DNA from: Capra hircus
Lineage: Eukaryota; Chordata; Mammalia; Artiodactyla; Bovidae
Direction: 5' to 3'
Assembly: GCF_001704415.2 (NCBI RefSeq)
Contig: NC_030836.1
Location: 29,362,001-29,426,000, forward strand
Length of the DNA stretch: 64,000 nucleotides
The notes under the pieces are model-generated. The model saw nothing but the letters and a program-made list of their open reading frames with translations, was not told the origin of the DNA and ran no database searches. Positions 32,261 through 43,487 of this stretch are shown in pieces (positions within the stretch are counted from its first letter, which is position 1; each line of letters opens with the position of its first letter). The position numbers and the translations under genes are program-made.

Positions 32261-33439
32261 ATGCTTGCCTTGACCCCAAATCCCTCCAAGAAGGTATTAC
32301 CATAGGAGTTAAAAATGAGACCCCCAAGGAAATATGCTAGATTGCTGGATGATGTAAGGAAATAAAAACATTAGATGGGGAGAAGTGTGATAAACTGAAA
32401 ATTATTTTCCATTTAGATCCTCAGGGTTTCAGTTAGAGTTCATGCCCACGTTCCGTCTAGGTGAAGACGTGTATCATCTGAACAGAGATGATTTGGGGAA
32501 GGACTGGGAAGCTGTTCATAATTATGTCAGGACCGTCCCAGGCAAACCAGGTGAGACCACCCTAATCCGGGAGGGAGGGGCTGGCCTGTGGCTGCACCTG
32601 GTGGCATGGGGATGATGCTAGAGGGATAGGGGAGAAGATGCCTGGGGAAAAATGGGAGGAGACAGAGAGGGGACCAGGAGGGGAGGAGGAGCCAGGAAAG
32701 GGCAGAGAAATGTGGGCATCCGGTCTGACATGTTAAGAGGGCAGGGGCGGAAGAGTCTGGGAGGAAGGTCTATCTCACTTGCCGAAGAGAAGAAAGAAAC
32801 TAGGATTCCTATGGAAGGAGCTAACTGGGCATCAGCCGAGCTGGTCAGGGAGGGGACCGTGAAATGAGAACAATTTTGCCTTGGAGTCAACTGACTCCCT
32901 TTGGTTGCAGCTGAGTGAGGAGCCTCACAGAGACTCGGAAAGAAAGTCAGGTCCTGACTTAATCTCACCCACTGGCCCTCATGAACTGGACTGCGGGGGT
33001 GCCACAGACTGGCCCTGCCCCCTGTCCTCCTAGCACCTTCCTGAGGAGTAAGCAAGGCAGCGAGGCATCCAGCACAGCACGTGGCTCAGAACAGGGGCAT
33101 CCCAGCATCTTCTCTAGGGAGCCTGCTCCTCAAGAAGGAGAAGAGGGGACCAATCACTGAGGCTCGCCCTGCTGGGCTTGCAGCGAGGAGCTGGGGGACG
33201 GGCTGAAGGGCCTGGCCGGGAGGCCCATGCGCTGAATCAGGACAGTGCTGGGGTGCTTTGGGGGAATGAGAGCAGCTTCACGACTGGGCAGGGCCATCGG
33301 GGCCCCCAGCCCTATCCTGGCCTCAGGACAGCGATCCAAGGCTGACGGTAGGATGATGCCTCCCAGTTAAAAAACGTTTTGTGCTTCTGAACCATTTGTG
33401 TCTGCTCAGATCCGAAGAGAGGGATTTGCAGGAAAAGTC
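32261..33439. other. Unique DNA, nothing recognised
   Basis: 32640-32720 is purine-rich. No gene or repeat recognised. Confidence 0.4.
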
Positions 33440-34115
33440 CTTCCCTAGAAAGAAAATTAGGACTCCCTCATGGCATCTCTCCCAATCTATCAAATCTGTT
33501 TGCCTGCAAACATCCCAGGCATCACCTCCTCACTGCCACTTGAACCTGGAGGTCTGGATTTGCTGGTCCCTCTGTCGAAAGGCTCTTCTGGTCTCTGGTT
33601 ATGGCTTCTTTCTTTCTGCCAGGAAGTCTCACCCACCTTCTTGCAGGCTATATTCTCTGACCCCCCACCTACTAAAACTCCAACATTTCTTTCACTGTTT
33701 TAACCTTCCTGACATATTTTCTTTTGAGCACTTCTGACTAATGTACTCTATCAGGGCTTGCAAATGATGGCCCATGGACCACATCCAGTCAACCCCTGTT
33801 TCCATACACACAGCTTTATTGGAGCACAGTTGCACCTCTTCATTCGTGGGCTGCGTTTATGCTGCAACAGTGGAGTTGAGTACTTGTGCCAGAGACCACA
33901 TGGTCCGAAGACTAAACTCTTGATTAACTAACCCTTCCCAGGAAGTTTGCTGAACTCCTGCTCTAGTTAATTTATATTATTCATTTTCTGTCTTCACGAC
34001 TAGAGGTTGAGTTCTGTAAGGGCAAGAGATTTTGTCTGTCTTCTAAATTATCACATTCCTCTTGACCTAGAACAGCATGGTAATTATCCAGTAAATACTG
34101 ACTTAGTGAATGCTG
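33440..34115 (+). repeat. L2 LINE fragment split by hAT element
   Basis: Sense L2 resumes across the insertion: 'gcacttctgactaatgtact' before it, 'gttgagttctgtaagggcaa' and 'acctagaacagcatggtaat' after it. Confidence 0.6.
33752..33962 (-). mobile_element. hAT-Charlie-type DNA transposon remnant
   Basis: Ends 'cagggcttgcaaatga' and 'aagtttgctgaactcctg' are inverted relative to each other. The interior 'agctttattggagcacagtt' and 'gtggagttgagtacttgtgc' belongs to a common mammalian hAT non-autonomous family. No transposase. Confidence 0.7.
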
Positions 34116-34890
34116 TTGAAAATTCTGCCCCTTGGCAAGGTCTAGCTCCAAGACCCCCGCTTCATGAAGCATTCTATTTTCTACCCAGAAATATGCCCCT
34201 CCCTACTTGCTTCATGGTGCTTCAGTCTTACCCTGGAGCATAGTGATTTCTGTACAAATTTCATTTCTCTCACGAGGCGGTAAGCTCCAGGGGTCACCTC
34301 CATGGTGAAACCATCCTTTGTCTCCCAAGACAGAATCAACCCTCTGCCTCTCTGTTCCTCTGACAACATCTATGGCTGCCCATGGAAACGGCATTGCAGT
34401 GTCTGGCACAGACAAGGCTCCTGCACTCCTGTCTCAAGACTGAGACCCTCGTGGGCAGGGACTGGGGGCTCGTCATCTCTGCCCTGGCATCTAACACCGG
34501 CCATGTTCACTGTGTGTCAGGTTCTATGTGGGAGGTAGTCAGCGAACACAGCTGGGCTTCCCCACTGAAACCCTGGTAGCCTTCCTACTCATCAGGGCTC
34601 TGTGTCTGCGGAATGAAACGGGAAGAAAAGGGAGCAGGGCCAAACCAGAGAATACCGAATTCATGGGGGTGGGGCCGTGCAGAGGGAGCCAGAAGCGGTC
34701 AGGCAAGGAAGGGAGGGGCTCCGCTGTGTCCAGCACACTCTGCTATAAAGAAGCATCAATTTTTTCAAACCAGTTCTCCCTTGGATTCCTGACTCACATG
34801 CTCTGTGGGATCAATAAATAATTGGGGCTGAGAGTACCTAGCACCTCACCTTAAGCAAGAACCCTTCTCCATGCTTTAAAAATAAACACT
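34116..34890. other. Mostly unique DNA
   Basis: 34425-34505 ('aagactgagaccctcgtggg', 'gactgggggctcgtcatctc') may be a worn L2 3' end. No gene recognised. Confidence 0.4.
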
Positions 34891-34892
34891 CT

Positions 34893-35024
34893 TGGGACTT
34901 CACTAGTGGCCCAGTGGTTAGGACTCTATGCTTCTAATGCCTGGGGCCTGGGTTCAATCCCTGATCAGGGAACTAAGATGTTACAAGCTGCAAATGTGGC
35001 AAACAAATAAACAAAAAACGAACA
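34893..35024 (+). repeat. CHR-type SINE, first of a tandem pair
   Basis: 'gggacttcactagtggccca', 'gggttcaatccctgatcagg', A-rich tail. Confidence 0.9.
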
Positions 35025-35027
35025 GAG

Positions 35028-35250
35028 ACTTCCCTGGTCGTCCAGTGGCTAAGACTCCGTGCTCCCAATGCAGGGGGTCTGGGTTTGATCAGAGAACTAG
35101 ATTCCACGTGCTGCAACTCAGACCCGGTGCAGCCAAATAAACAAATAAGAGAAATAGATATAAAACAAAACAAAAAAGTGAAAAACCCTTAAAAACAAAT
35201 AAAATAAAGGCAACAAATAAAATAGAGCAACAAAAGCAAACAGTATTTTC
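35028..35250 (+). repeat. CHR-type SINE, second of a tandem pair, with A-rich tail
   Basis: 'gacttccctggtcgtccagt', 'gtgctgcaactcagacccgg', then an A-rich tail to about 35250. Same orientation as its neighbour. Confidence 0.9.
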
Positions 35251-35264
35251 TGTTCTTTTAAACG

Positions 35265-35372
35265 GTGAGCTTTTGAGAAGAGTGACTGTTGTGTGTTTAT
35301 ACTCTTAGCATTTAGGCCAGTGCCTGATTACAGAGTAGATGTTCAATTAATTTTTGTTGAATTACATAAATG
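35265..35372 (+). repeat. L2 LINE 3' end
   Basis: 'ttaggccagtgcctgattac', 'agtagatgttcaattaattt', 'ttgttgaattac'. Confidence 0.65.
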
Positions 35373-35889
35373 ACCTGATATGATATGAGAAAGGAAGGGA
35401 GGAGAGAAAGAAGGAAGAAAGGGATGAGCATAAATACCTGCTGGACTCGGAACTCAGGGAACATCCTCCCAAACCAACAAAGCACTCAGATACTTTGAGA
35501 GAAGGTAGATACCAACACAATTATCCCCCCGCCCAGGGTTTCTGGGTATTTTCTTTTATGCATGAACACAGTTGCAGTAAACTAGACTCTGATCTGATTT
35601 GTTTCACGAAACTTTCTGATTATGAAAGGAGGCGTGGAGAGGTGTGGGCAGGCTCCATGGGAAAACGAATTGCTAGGGCTGCCTGTTTTGAGCCTCTGTG
35701 TCCTGCCTGACTGTTTCTCAGACCCAAACCTCCTGCGGAGGACAGGGAGGAGCCCACACCCTCCCGTCACTGACCGCATGGTGACCTGAGAAACAAGTGG
35801 AGAGAAGAACCTGACTCCCAACTCACACTTCAAAGGTAGGTTTCTTCCGCCCTGGCCAGGGGAAAATAAGTTCCTGTGTAAGATTTCTT
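35373..35889. other. Unique DNA
   Basis: GA-rich at 35385-35425. No repeat or gene recognised. Confidence 0.4.
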
Positions 35890-36384
35890 GTATTAAAAAA
35901 CAGAGACATCACTTTGCCGACAAAGGTCCGCATAGTCAAAGCTATAGTTTTTCCAGTAGTCAGGTATGAATGTGAGAGTTGGACCATAAAGAAGGGTGAG
36001 CACCGAAGAATTGATGCTTTCAAATTGTGGTGTTGGAGAAGACTCTTGAGAGTCCTTCGGACAGCAAGGAGGCCAGACCAGTCAATCCTAAAGGAAATGA
36101 AACTTGAATACTCACTGGAAGGACTGATGGCTGAAGCTGAAACTTCAATACTTTGGCCACCTGATGCAAAAAGCTGATTCACTGAAAAAGATCCTGATGC
36201 TGAGAAAAATTTAGGGGAGGAGGAGAAGGGGGCAGCAGAGGATGAGATGGTTGGATGGCATTACCGACTCAATTACGTGAATTTGAGCAAACTCCAGGAG
36301 ACAGTGGAGGACAGAGGAACCAGGTGTGCTGTAGGCCATGGGATTGCAAAGAGTCGGACATGACTTAGTGGCCGAACAACAAGA
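35890..36384 (+). mobile_element. BovB LINE 3' fragment
   Basis: Encodes the RT C-terminus with motifs close to VVRYECESWT and LWCWRRLLRVL, open for 88 codons (35914-36177) before stops and frame damage. Ends with 'gtcggacatgacttagtgg'. Old copy: about 1 change in 8 against the younger copy at 59.8 kb by eye. Confidence 0.92.
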
Positions 36385-36488
36385 TTGCATGTTTCCATCT
36401 CCTTGAGATTGGTCCATTTTCTCTATACCTTAAACACCTGTGCTGTGGTACACGAATATCATCATAAGACAGGCTCCTGGTTCAGCTT

Positions 36489-36516
36489 GCGCGCGCGCGC
36501 ACACACACACACACAA
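36489..36516. repeat. CG/CA alternating microsatellite
   Basis: GCGCGCGCGCGC passing directly into a CA run: a strong Z-DNA-type sequence. Confidence 0.9.
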
Positions 36517-36979
36517 GCAGACTTGTTGTCATAGTTCATTCCTCTTATGGATAAGATGCAGAGTGAGTGAGCAAGCAGATGGATGCCCTGGAGGTTCTGA
36601 GCCATGTCACTCCCCATTAGCCTTCTTACAAAGACCCAGGCAGGATCTGGGAGGGGCTGCTGATGAGATGGGTGGGTTCTGTGAATTTCCAGCTGGAGTG
36701 AAACCTTCCTCTCCCTGCGGGCTGACAAACTCTCTCCTGCCGCTCAGTGGATACGTCAGGCCAAGATTGAGTCCAGGTGTATGCTTTCTCTGCCTTTCTT
36801 CTCGAGGCCTTTCTTTCCCATTTCTAATTCCAATGAGACATCTTTCGAATGCTGAGTATGAGAGGCAAGACCAAGCCTTGCTTATGTGCCGAGAGTTCTC
36901 CCTAAACTAACCTTAATAATAACAACTCTCCTGCATTCCCCTTTATCCTAGATCAACCAGTCAATCCAATATTCCTTTG
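36517..36979. other. Unique DNA, nothing recognised
   Basis: No repeat or gene recognised. Confidence 0.4.
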
Positions 36980-37160
36980 ATGAATATTTACGGCACTGTG
37001 ACTTTGTGCTAAGCACTGTGCCGTGAGAGTGGAAGCGGGAGCTTTCATTCCTGTTTTACAGATGAAGAGACTGAGGTTCAAAGAGGTGAGGAATTTGCCT
37101 AAAGAGTGGCTGACTCAGGAATCAAAGGCGTGTCTTCTGGTGTCTGCCTAACCAGCTTTC
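36980..37160 (-). repeat. MIR SINE
   Basis: Antisense: 'gtgctaagcactgtgccgtg', 'tgttttacagatgaagagac', 'tgaggttcaaagaggtgagg'. Confidence 0.85.
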
Positions 37161-38149
37161 CATTTTATCAAGGCTTTAACCAAAGAGGGGAGGTCGGAGG
37201 GGAGCGCACAGCGGGGTTCTCTCCTAAGCCTGTGGGTAACCACAGAGGCTCAGGCCACAGGGACACGTGGCTGGGTGTGATGTATATGGGAGAGAACAGC
37301 ACAGTGCTGGCTGTGCCATGAAGGATTAATCTCAAGGAGATGCTCCTGAGCTCCAGAAACTTAACATCGGTGTCAAGAGATCAAAGCTATGATATCTCTG
37401 GTGGAGCGTGCTATCAGGAGAGATCAAAGCAGAACAGAAGGCTGCATTTTGGTGCCCTGTGCGTGAGTGGCCTTGACTCACTGACTCCAGCACAAAGCAA
37501 ACCATACGATACAGGAATGGTGCTAACACCCACCTGGACTTTTTTCTTTGGACATTTCCATGCATCTCTTTGTTGCCGGTTCATAAACAAAAGCATTATC
37601 ACACCTGTCAGTTTGCCCCAGTTTGCCTGCAAGCTGTCTGGCCCTCCTGTTTTCTTCTAAGTGTGGATGTGCACTCCAGAGCTCTCCTGTCTTCCTAAGA
37701 ATTTGCCTGGCTTGGAGGCTGCGGCAGGGTGGGCTGTCAGGGCACCGACCTCACTGAAGGACCCTGGGAGTGCATGTTCAGGGCTGCTGGTCTCTGTCCC
37801 TGGGGCCCTGCAGACCCCACTGAGCACCCTCCCTCCCATTCTAAACCCGCTGCCCAAGAGTGGGTCTCGAAAGCCCTTCTCTGGAACCCTGGGGCTCCAC
37901 TGAACTTAGTTTGATAACCACAGAGATCCTTTCATCAGTTTTTTAAAGCTCGGACATCCAGTGATTCTAGTGATCCTAAGGGAGCCGTTATAAATCTCTT
38001 ACAGATCCATGGAAGAGCTCTGACATGTTTTCTAGAATTTTCTCTCATAAATTGCCCATCATTTCTTTTGGAACTTCTCTGGGACCAACTTCCGGCTCTG
38101 TGGAAGAGCCTAGACTTCTCAAGATGCCTCTTTTTGAGTGGCTCCAGCC
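37161..38149. other. Unique DNA, nothing recognised
   Basis: No repeat or gene recognised. Confidence 0.4.
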
Positions 38150-38600
38150 TACCTTTCTCCAGCCTCTTCTCTGCACCCCGTCACTTCCCTTCTCTCTCTA
38201 TTGGACTGCACACCATTTCTGGACACACCATACATCTGTGCCTCCAGGCCTTTGCTTGTGCTGTTCCCTCTGCTAGGAATGTCCCCCTTTCTACCTTCTT
38301 CCTGGAGAACTCCTACACATCCTTCAAGGCCCGGCTCAGATGCCCCCTCTCTTGAAAGGTTTCCTCTCTTTCTCACCCACTCGTATAGGGCAGTCAGCTG
38401 CTTCTTCCTCTGAGATGCCTTATCCTCTGGGCCAACTGTATCAGAGTCTCAGCAGGGACTATCATGGCCTATGTAGACAAGCCCATTTTCCTCACCTGAC
38501 CAAGAGCTCCTGAGAGCAGGGCCTTTGTTCTGAATTCCTAGTGCCCAGCACAGAGCCTCCTGGGGAGAGACTATCAATACATGTGTGTGAAATGACCAAG
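38150..38600 (+). repeat. L2 LINE 3' region
   Basis: Classic sense L2: 'ccaggcctttgcttgtgctg', 'ccctctgctaggaatgtccc', 'catccttcaaggcccggctc', 'ctgagagcagggcctttgtt', 'agtgcccagcacagagcctc'. Confidence 0.8.
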
Positions 38601-39127
38601 AAAACAGCCAAGGCTTATGGCCAGCAGGTGTTTCTTAGAGGAGGCGGCCTCTGGGGGGCTCCCACATGGCTTCCCTGCATCCAGCAGGCTGGCCGTCCCC
38701 AGAACACTCTCCACCCTGGATTTGCAAGAGCTCAGGCTGCCTCTCCTTCCTCCCTTCCATGCGCTCTTGCAACACGTTCTCCACCAGAAGTACAGACCTT
38801 CGCCTCTGATGGCCTCGGCCTGAGAAGACAGGCCTCTGAGCTCACAGATCTTAAAGCTAAAATGAGGACGTAAGCAGACAGCCGTGCCCTGGCTTAGTGC
38901 TGAATCTCAGTCTGGAAGACTTGGCTTCTATGAGGCTCAAAGCCTGAGAGCCGCATGGCCCCTGCGGCCAGCTTTCCCGCTCTGCACGCCCCCTCCTTCC
39001 GCCCCTCCGAGGGTCTGGCCATCCCACCCTGGGTGAGCTGTGCTCTTCTGGGCCTCCTTCTAATCTCTTTCTCTGCCTCACAAAGTGGAGAATTCAATTT
39101 TCTCCCCAAAGAAAATCAGATTTGACT
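38601..39127. other. Unique DNA, nothing recognised
   Basis: No repeat or gene recognised. Confidence 0.4.
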
Positions 39128-39590
39128 TCAGTTTGGTTCAGTGGCTCAGTCGTGTCTAACTCTTTGCGACCCCATGAATCGCAGCACACCAGGCCTCCCT
39201 GTCCATCACCAACTCCCGGAGTTCACTCAGACTCACGTCCATCGAGTCAGTGATGCCATCCAGCCATCTCATCCTCTGTCGTCCCCTTCTCCTCCTGCCC
39301 CCAATCCTTCCCAGTATCAGAGTCTTTTCCAATGAGTCAACTCTTCGCATGAGGTGGCCAAAGTACTGGAGTTTCAGCTTTAGCATCATTTCTTCCAAAG
39401 AAATCCCAGGGCTGATCCCCTTCAGAATGGACTGGTTGGATCTCCTTGAAGTCCAAGGGACTCTCAAGAGTCTTCTCCAACACCACAGTTCAGAAGCATC
39501 AATTCTTCGGCGTTCAGCCTTCTTCACAGTCCAACTCTCACATCCATACATGACCACAGGAAAAACCATAGCCTTGACTAGACTTAACTC
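39128..39590 (-). mobile_element. BovB LINE 3' fragment
   Basis: Minus-strand BovB with its frame intact through the end of the RT domain: motifs VMYGCESWTV, ELWCWRRLLRVPW, GRRRRGRQRMRWLDGITDSM and IHGVAKS, in that order. Truncated at its 5' end near 39590; the upstream part of the open frame is host sequence. Confidence 0.95.
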
Positions 39591-40224
39591 GAGCCATTTC
39601 CACAACTGCTGCTGAAACATGGTCTCCGTGAGGACCAAAGGGCCGAACTGGTAACTTCGAGGGGAGTGGGGAGTGGAGGGATGGGGCACGGCTGTGTCTG
39701 GGTGACTCACCCGGCACGGATGCAGATGGAGACATCTTCAGGCCGCAGGAGGCTGACCTGGAGCCCCGGGTCCCCCACGTCCAGGGGTGAGGAGGCCCAG
39801 AGGGACAGCATGAGCATGGGCCACCCCAGGTGTGAGCACTTTTCCTGCAGTCTCCATGCCCCACAGCTTTGGAGAAGCAGGTCAGCACTGCCTGGGAGCC
39901 TCCAGCAGATCACCCAGGACAGTGGGGCAAAGGTGGTCCCTACACAGCAGAGTCACGGGGGGGTGGGGGGTGGGCAGAATCAGAGGGGCTGGACCTGACG
40001 GGGCAGTGATGCTCAGAACAGGGCAACCAGTAGCCGAGGTGGCCACCACCGTAGGGAAGCCAGCCCCAGTGAAATAAACATGACCACAGAGGACCTGTGA
40101 ATAGCTATGTGCCCTGGGGTGAGTCATGCAAAGCCCCCGAGCCTCTGCAGAATGGGTATGGGGGTGTCACATGGATGGATGTCCGTCTGTAGCACCAATG
40201 TCACACCCACCATAAGAAAGTGAA
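39591..40224. other. Unique DNA with one weak exon candidate
   Basis: On the minus strand about 39713-39852 reads open and ends at a good donor (CCGG then GTGAGT). See findings. No protein family recognised. Confidence 0.3.
39957..39974 (+). other. G-quadruplex-like G tract
   Basis: Seven G, T, six G, T, three G: enough G runs for a compact quadruplex on the plus strand. Confidence 0.5.
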
Positions 40225-40350
40225 GTGTCCACAGATGCATTCTCCCCACTGGAGTGTCGGCCCTGGAGGGGCAGGGTGTGTCTCACTTCCTGCTCTGTTC
40301 TAGCGCTAAGCACCCTGCCTGGCCCATATGCAGTTTGGGGGTGTCGGTTC
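40225..40350 (+). repeat. L2 LINE 3' end
   Basis: 'ctggagtgtcggccctggag', 'gcgctaagcaccctgcctgg'. Confidence 0.5.
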
Positions 40351-40999
40351 ATGGGAGCTGACACGATACAGGTTTGACTGCTGGCCACCTGCCAAACACA
40401 GTTATTAGTTTTTCAGGCTGACTGATTCCAACATGGGACCCAATAAACCCTGGACAACCTGGACTTTGTGTACAGCAGAGGAGAGAGACAGAGGAAGAGC
40501 TGAGTACTCATCAGTGGAGGAAGGGCTCTTAAGGATTTAGGGACTGGTCTGTCTGGTAAGCAACCTAGTCTTCTGGATAAAAGATGCTGTACCTGGTCCC
40601 CCCTGCCCCATGTCTTGTGCTGACTCCATGGTCCTTCTCCCACAGCTCCTGCCCTGATCTCTCATGGCCCCCATTCCCTGGGTACTGTCTGTATTCAGGG
40701 AGCTGAGCCCAGGCTCCAAAGCTTGAAAGATGGGAGGAGAGGTGGGGGCTGGGTCAAACAGTCTAGTTGTTGGCGTTGTTTGAGAGCAGGTGTGCATATT
40801 TGTAGGCTTACATCAGGCCAGAGAGATGGGTGCCCATCCCAGGCCAGGTAAACACAAGCTGGCCGTCTCCTCTCCTCTCACCTGAGTCCTGATGAAATCG
40901 TAGGTGGAGCAGAAGAGCTGCTGAACAGAGGTCAAGCCGGGGAAACAGACTCTGAGAAACACAAGACTGCTGGTTTAACGCAAACCCTAAATTCTTTCA
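40351..40999. other. Unique DNA, nothing recognised
   Basis: No repeat or gene recognised. Confidence 0.4.
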
Positions 41000-41334
41000 G
41001 AGTCCCTTGGGCAACAAGGAGATAAAACAAGTCAACCGTAAAGGAAATCAACCCTGAATATTCACTGGAAGGACTGATGCTGAAGCTGAAGTTCCAATAC
41101 TTTGGCCACCTGACGCAAAGAGCTGACTCGTTGGAAAAGACCCTGATGCTGGCAAAGAGTGAGGGCAGGAGGAGAAGGGGGCAACAGAGGATGAGATGGT
41201 TGGATGGCATCACCGACTCGACGGACATGAGTTTGAGCAAAGTCTGAGAGATAGTGAAGGACAGGGAAGCCTGGTGTGCTGAAGTTTATGGGGCTGCAAA
41301 GAGTTGGACATGACTTAGAGACTGAACTACAGTT
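41000..41334 (+). mobile_element. BovB LINE 3' fragment
   Basis: 'ggaaatcaaccctgaatatt', 'tactttggccacctgacgca', 'gatggttggatggcatcacc', tail 'gagttggacatgacttagag'. Several frame-breaking changes. Confidence 0.92.
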
Positions 41335-42009
41335 CTTTCGGGGAAGAAGGAGGGCATGGGTAAAGAACAGAAACAGAGAGCAAGAGCAGGAAAGGATGGA
41401 GTACAGCCTGGGGAGGGTCATCTTAGGGACGATGCTGGAGAGACAGAAAGTGGGAATTTGGGTCGTTTCACCAGGTCACCACAGTGGAACTCACAGAGCC
41501 CAGGAGGGAATCAGCGGGTCAACAGGGCTTCTCCTCGCTGCTTCAGGAAGACAGTCACCTTAACACACCCAGGGTTCTCCTTGTAAACACAGGGCGGATA
41601 GGAAGACAAGAGCCGTTCCTGACCTCCATTTGCTGGAGATAGTGGGCGGCACAGGGGACAGACTGGTCAGTGCTCCCAGGTAGACGGGGGCCTGGGTCCT
41701 GCTGTGGCCACTGGGGGGGCCCAGGGCAGCACTCCCAGGGCAGGAAAGAGCCAACGGTGCAGTCCTCTGGGCTTGCACTTGTATTTTACGAGCTGGGGAG
41801 GCAATCAAAAGCCCAGGGAATCCCGGGTCAAAGGGGGAGCCTTTTCGCCACTAAAAGCCTGCATGTCTGTCCTGCGCTGTGAACCTTTAACAGATCTTTC
41901 ACGTTCGCTCCAAAAGCAAGCCTTTGAGGTATCAGCCGCCACTTCCCACTTCCCTTCCTTGACATTTCTGTGACATTTCCTTTGCAAACTCTCTTTCCCA
42001 GTCATCTTT
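41335..42009. other. Unique DNA, nothing recognised
   Basis: No repeat or gene recognised. Confidence 0.4.
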
Positions 42010-42445
42010 CTAGGATATCGTCCTCCTGATCCTCTATTGACATCTCTGTTTCTTCTTAGTGACCTGTCCTTTCCCCCAGCTGCTTAAATGCTGGTGTCTC
42101 TAGGATCTATCCTCACCCCCTTCTCTCCAGGATGCCCCTCCTGAGAACAGCCTCATCACTCCCTGAGCCTGAATCTGTGTCTTCCACCCAGATCTGGGCT
42201 TTGATCCTCAGCCCCTGGAGCCAACTGTCTTCTGACCCCTGCAGCCGGGGACGCACAGGTCCTTGGGTGTAGTGTGTCTAATCAGCCTGATCACTGTTGC
42301 AAGTCTGGTCTACCCCTCTTCTCCCCATCTCAGTGTATCTTTGATGTCTCCTTGTTGTCCGCTGGAAATCTCAGGGTCATTCTGGCCTCACCCCTTCTCC
42401 CCACTCCACACATCTGTGAGTCCCGAGTCCTTCTCAGGTAGACTT
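42010..42445 (+). repeat. L2 LINE fragment
   Basis: 'aatgctggtgtctctaggat', 'ttctccccatctcagtgtat', 'aatctcagggtcattctggc' follow L2 order; diverged. Confidence 0.5.
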
Positions 42446-42489
42446 CTAAATGTGTCTTCCACGTGTCCCCGGGTTCACGCCATACTCAG

Positions 42490-42708
42490 GATGAAAGTGA
42501 AAGTGTTAGTTGCTCAGTGGAATCTGACTCTTTGTGACCCTATGGACTGTAGCCTGCCAGGCTCCTTTGTCCATGGGATTCTCCAGGCAAGAATACTGGA
42601 GTGGGTTGTCATTCCCTTCTCCAGGGGATCTTCCCAACCCAGGGATCGAACCCTGGTCTCCTGCATTGCAGGCAGATTCTTTACCGTCTGAGCCACCAGG
42701 GAAGCCTC
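42490..42708 (-). repeat. Bov-tA SINE
   Basis: Antisense, well preserved: 'gaatactggagtgggttgtc', 'cagggatcgaaccctggtct', 'ctgagccaccagggaagcct'. Confidence 0.95.
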
Positions 42709-42743
42709 ACACCTAGGATAGCATCACCCTTTGCTTAGATGAA

Positions 42744-42954
42744 CAGTTCTCACCCAGAGGAAACTTTGCCCCCATGGGGATTGTTGGCAATGACTTGATC
42801 ACTGGGGACATTCTTGACAATCACGACTGAGTGGCAGGTGGGTGGAGGCCAGGGATGTGGCTGAACATGATATAACACACAAGACAGCGCTCCAACCTTC
42901 CAAGAATTTTTAGTCCTGCCCAAATGTGGATGGCGCAGAGCTGATAAAGCCATG
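42744..42954 (+). mobile_element. hAT-Charlie-type non-autonomous element
   Basis: 'cagttctcacccagagg', 'ttggcaatgacttgatcact', 'gaggccagggatgtggctga', 'cacaagacagcgctccaacc'. Same family as 48860-49056. Confidence 0.7.
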
Positions 42955-43080
42955 TTTTCCTAACGGGTCTCTCTGACCTCAGGCTCCTCTTTAAGCCACT
43001 TTCTTCATTGCTTCCTGAGAGAATTCTTAAGCACAAACAAATCCATCTGCATTTCTCAACTTCCCAATTTCTTAGCATAC

Positions 43081-43265
43081 AGTTCTTCCTTGGGATCCAT
43101 GGGGATTGTTTCAGGAATGCTCCCCGACCCCCCCCCCCCCAACCACATACCTAAATCCCCAGATGCTCCAGTCTCTTATACAAAATGCCCTAATATTTGC
43201 ATATAACGTACAAACACTCTCCCATACACTTTAAATCATCTCTAGATGACTTATAAATACTTAAT
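43081..43265 (-). mobile_element. MER2 (Tigger-type) fragment
   Basis: Opposite orientation to the copy at 8712: 'gggattgtttcaggaatgct', 'tactttaaatcatctctaga' equivalent, 'tttgcatataacgtacaaac'. Contains a run of 14 C at about 43127-43140. Cut short by the adjacent Bov-tA. Confidence 0.8.
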
Positions 43266-43267
43266 AT

Positions 43268-43487
43268 AAAGTAAAGTGAAAGTGTAGTCTCCCAGTCATG
43301 TCCGACTCTTTGCAATCCCATGGACTGTAGTCTGCTGGGCTCCTCTGTCCATGGAATTTTCCAGGCAAGAATACTGGAATGGGTTGTCATTTCCTCCTCA
43401 GGGGATCTACCTGACCCAGGGATCGAACCCAGGTCTCCTACATTGCAGGTCTATTCTTTACCGTTTGAGCCACCAGGGGACTCCAAT
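43268..43487 (-). repeat. Bov-tA SINE
   Basis: Antisense; 'gtcatgtccgactctttgca' to 'gagccaccaggggactcc'. It abuts the MER2 remnant; 'aatata' recurs on both sides. Confidence 0.94.

Noticed and set aside
32400..32551. Short exon ending in CAG|GTGAGACC
   Set aside because: Acceptor is weak, the frame is not sustained, and the stretch has no protein signature.
35914..36177. BovB reverse-transcriptase frame as a functional gene
   Set aside because: Only the C-terminal tail is present; the catalytic core and endonuclease are missing and the downstream frame is broken.
43127..43140. C14 run as an i-motif structure
   Set aside because: A single homopolymer inside a MER2 remnant, prone to sequencing error; not enough to claim structure.
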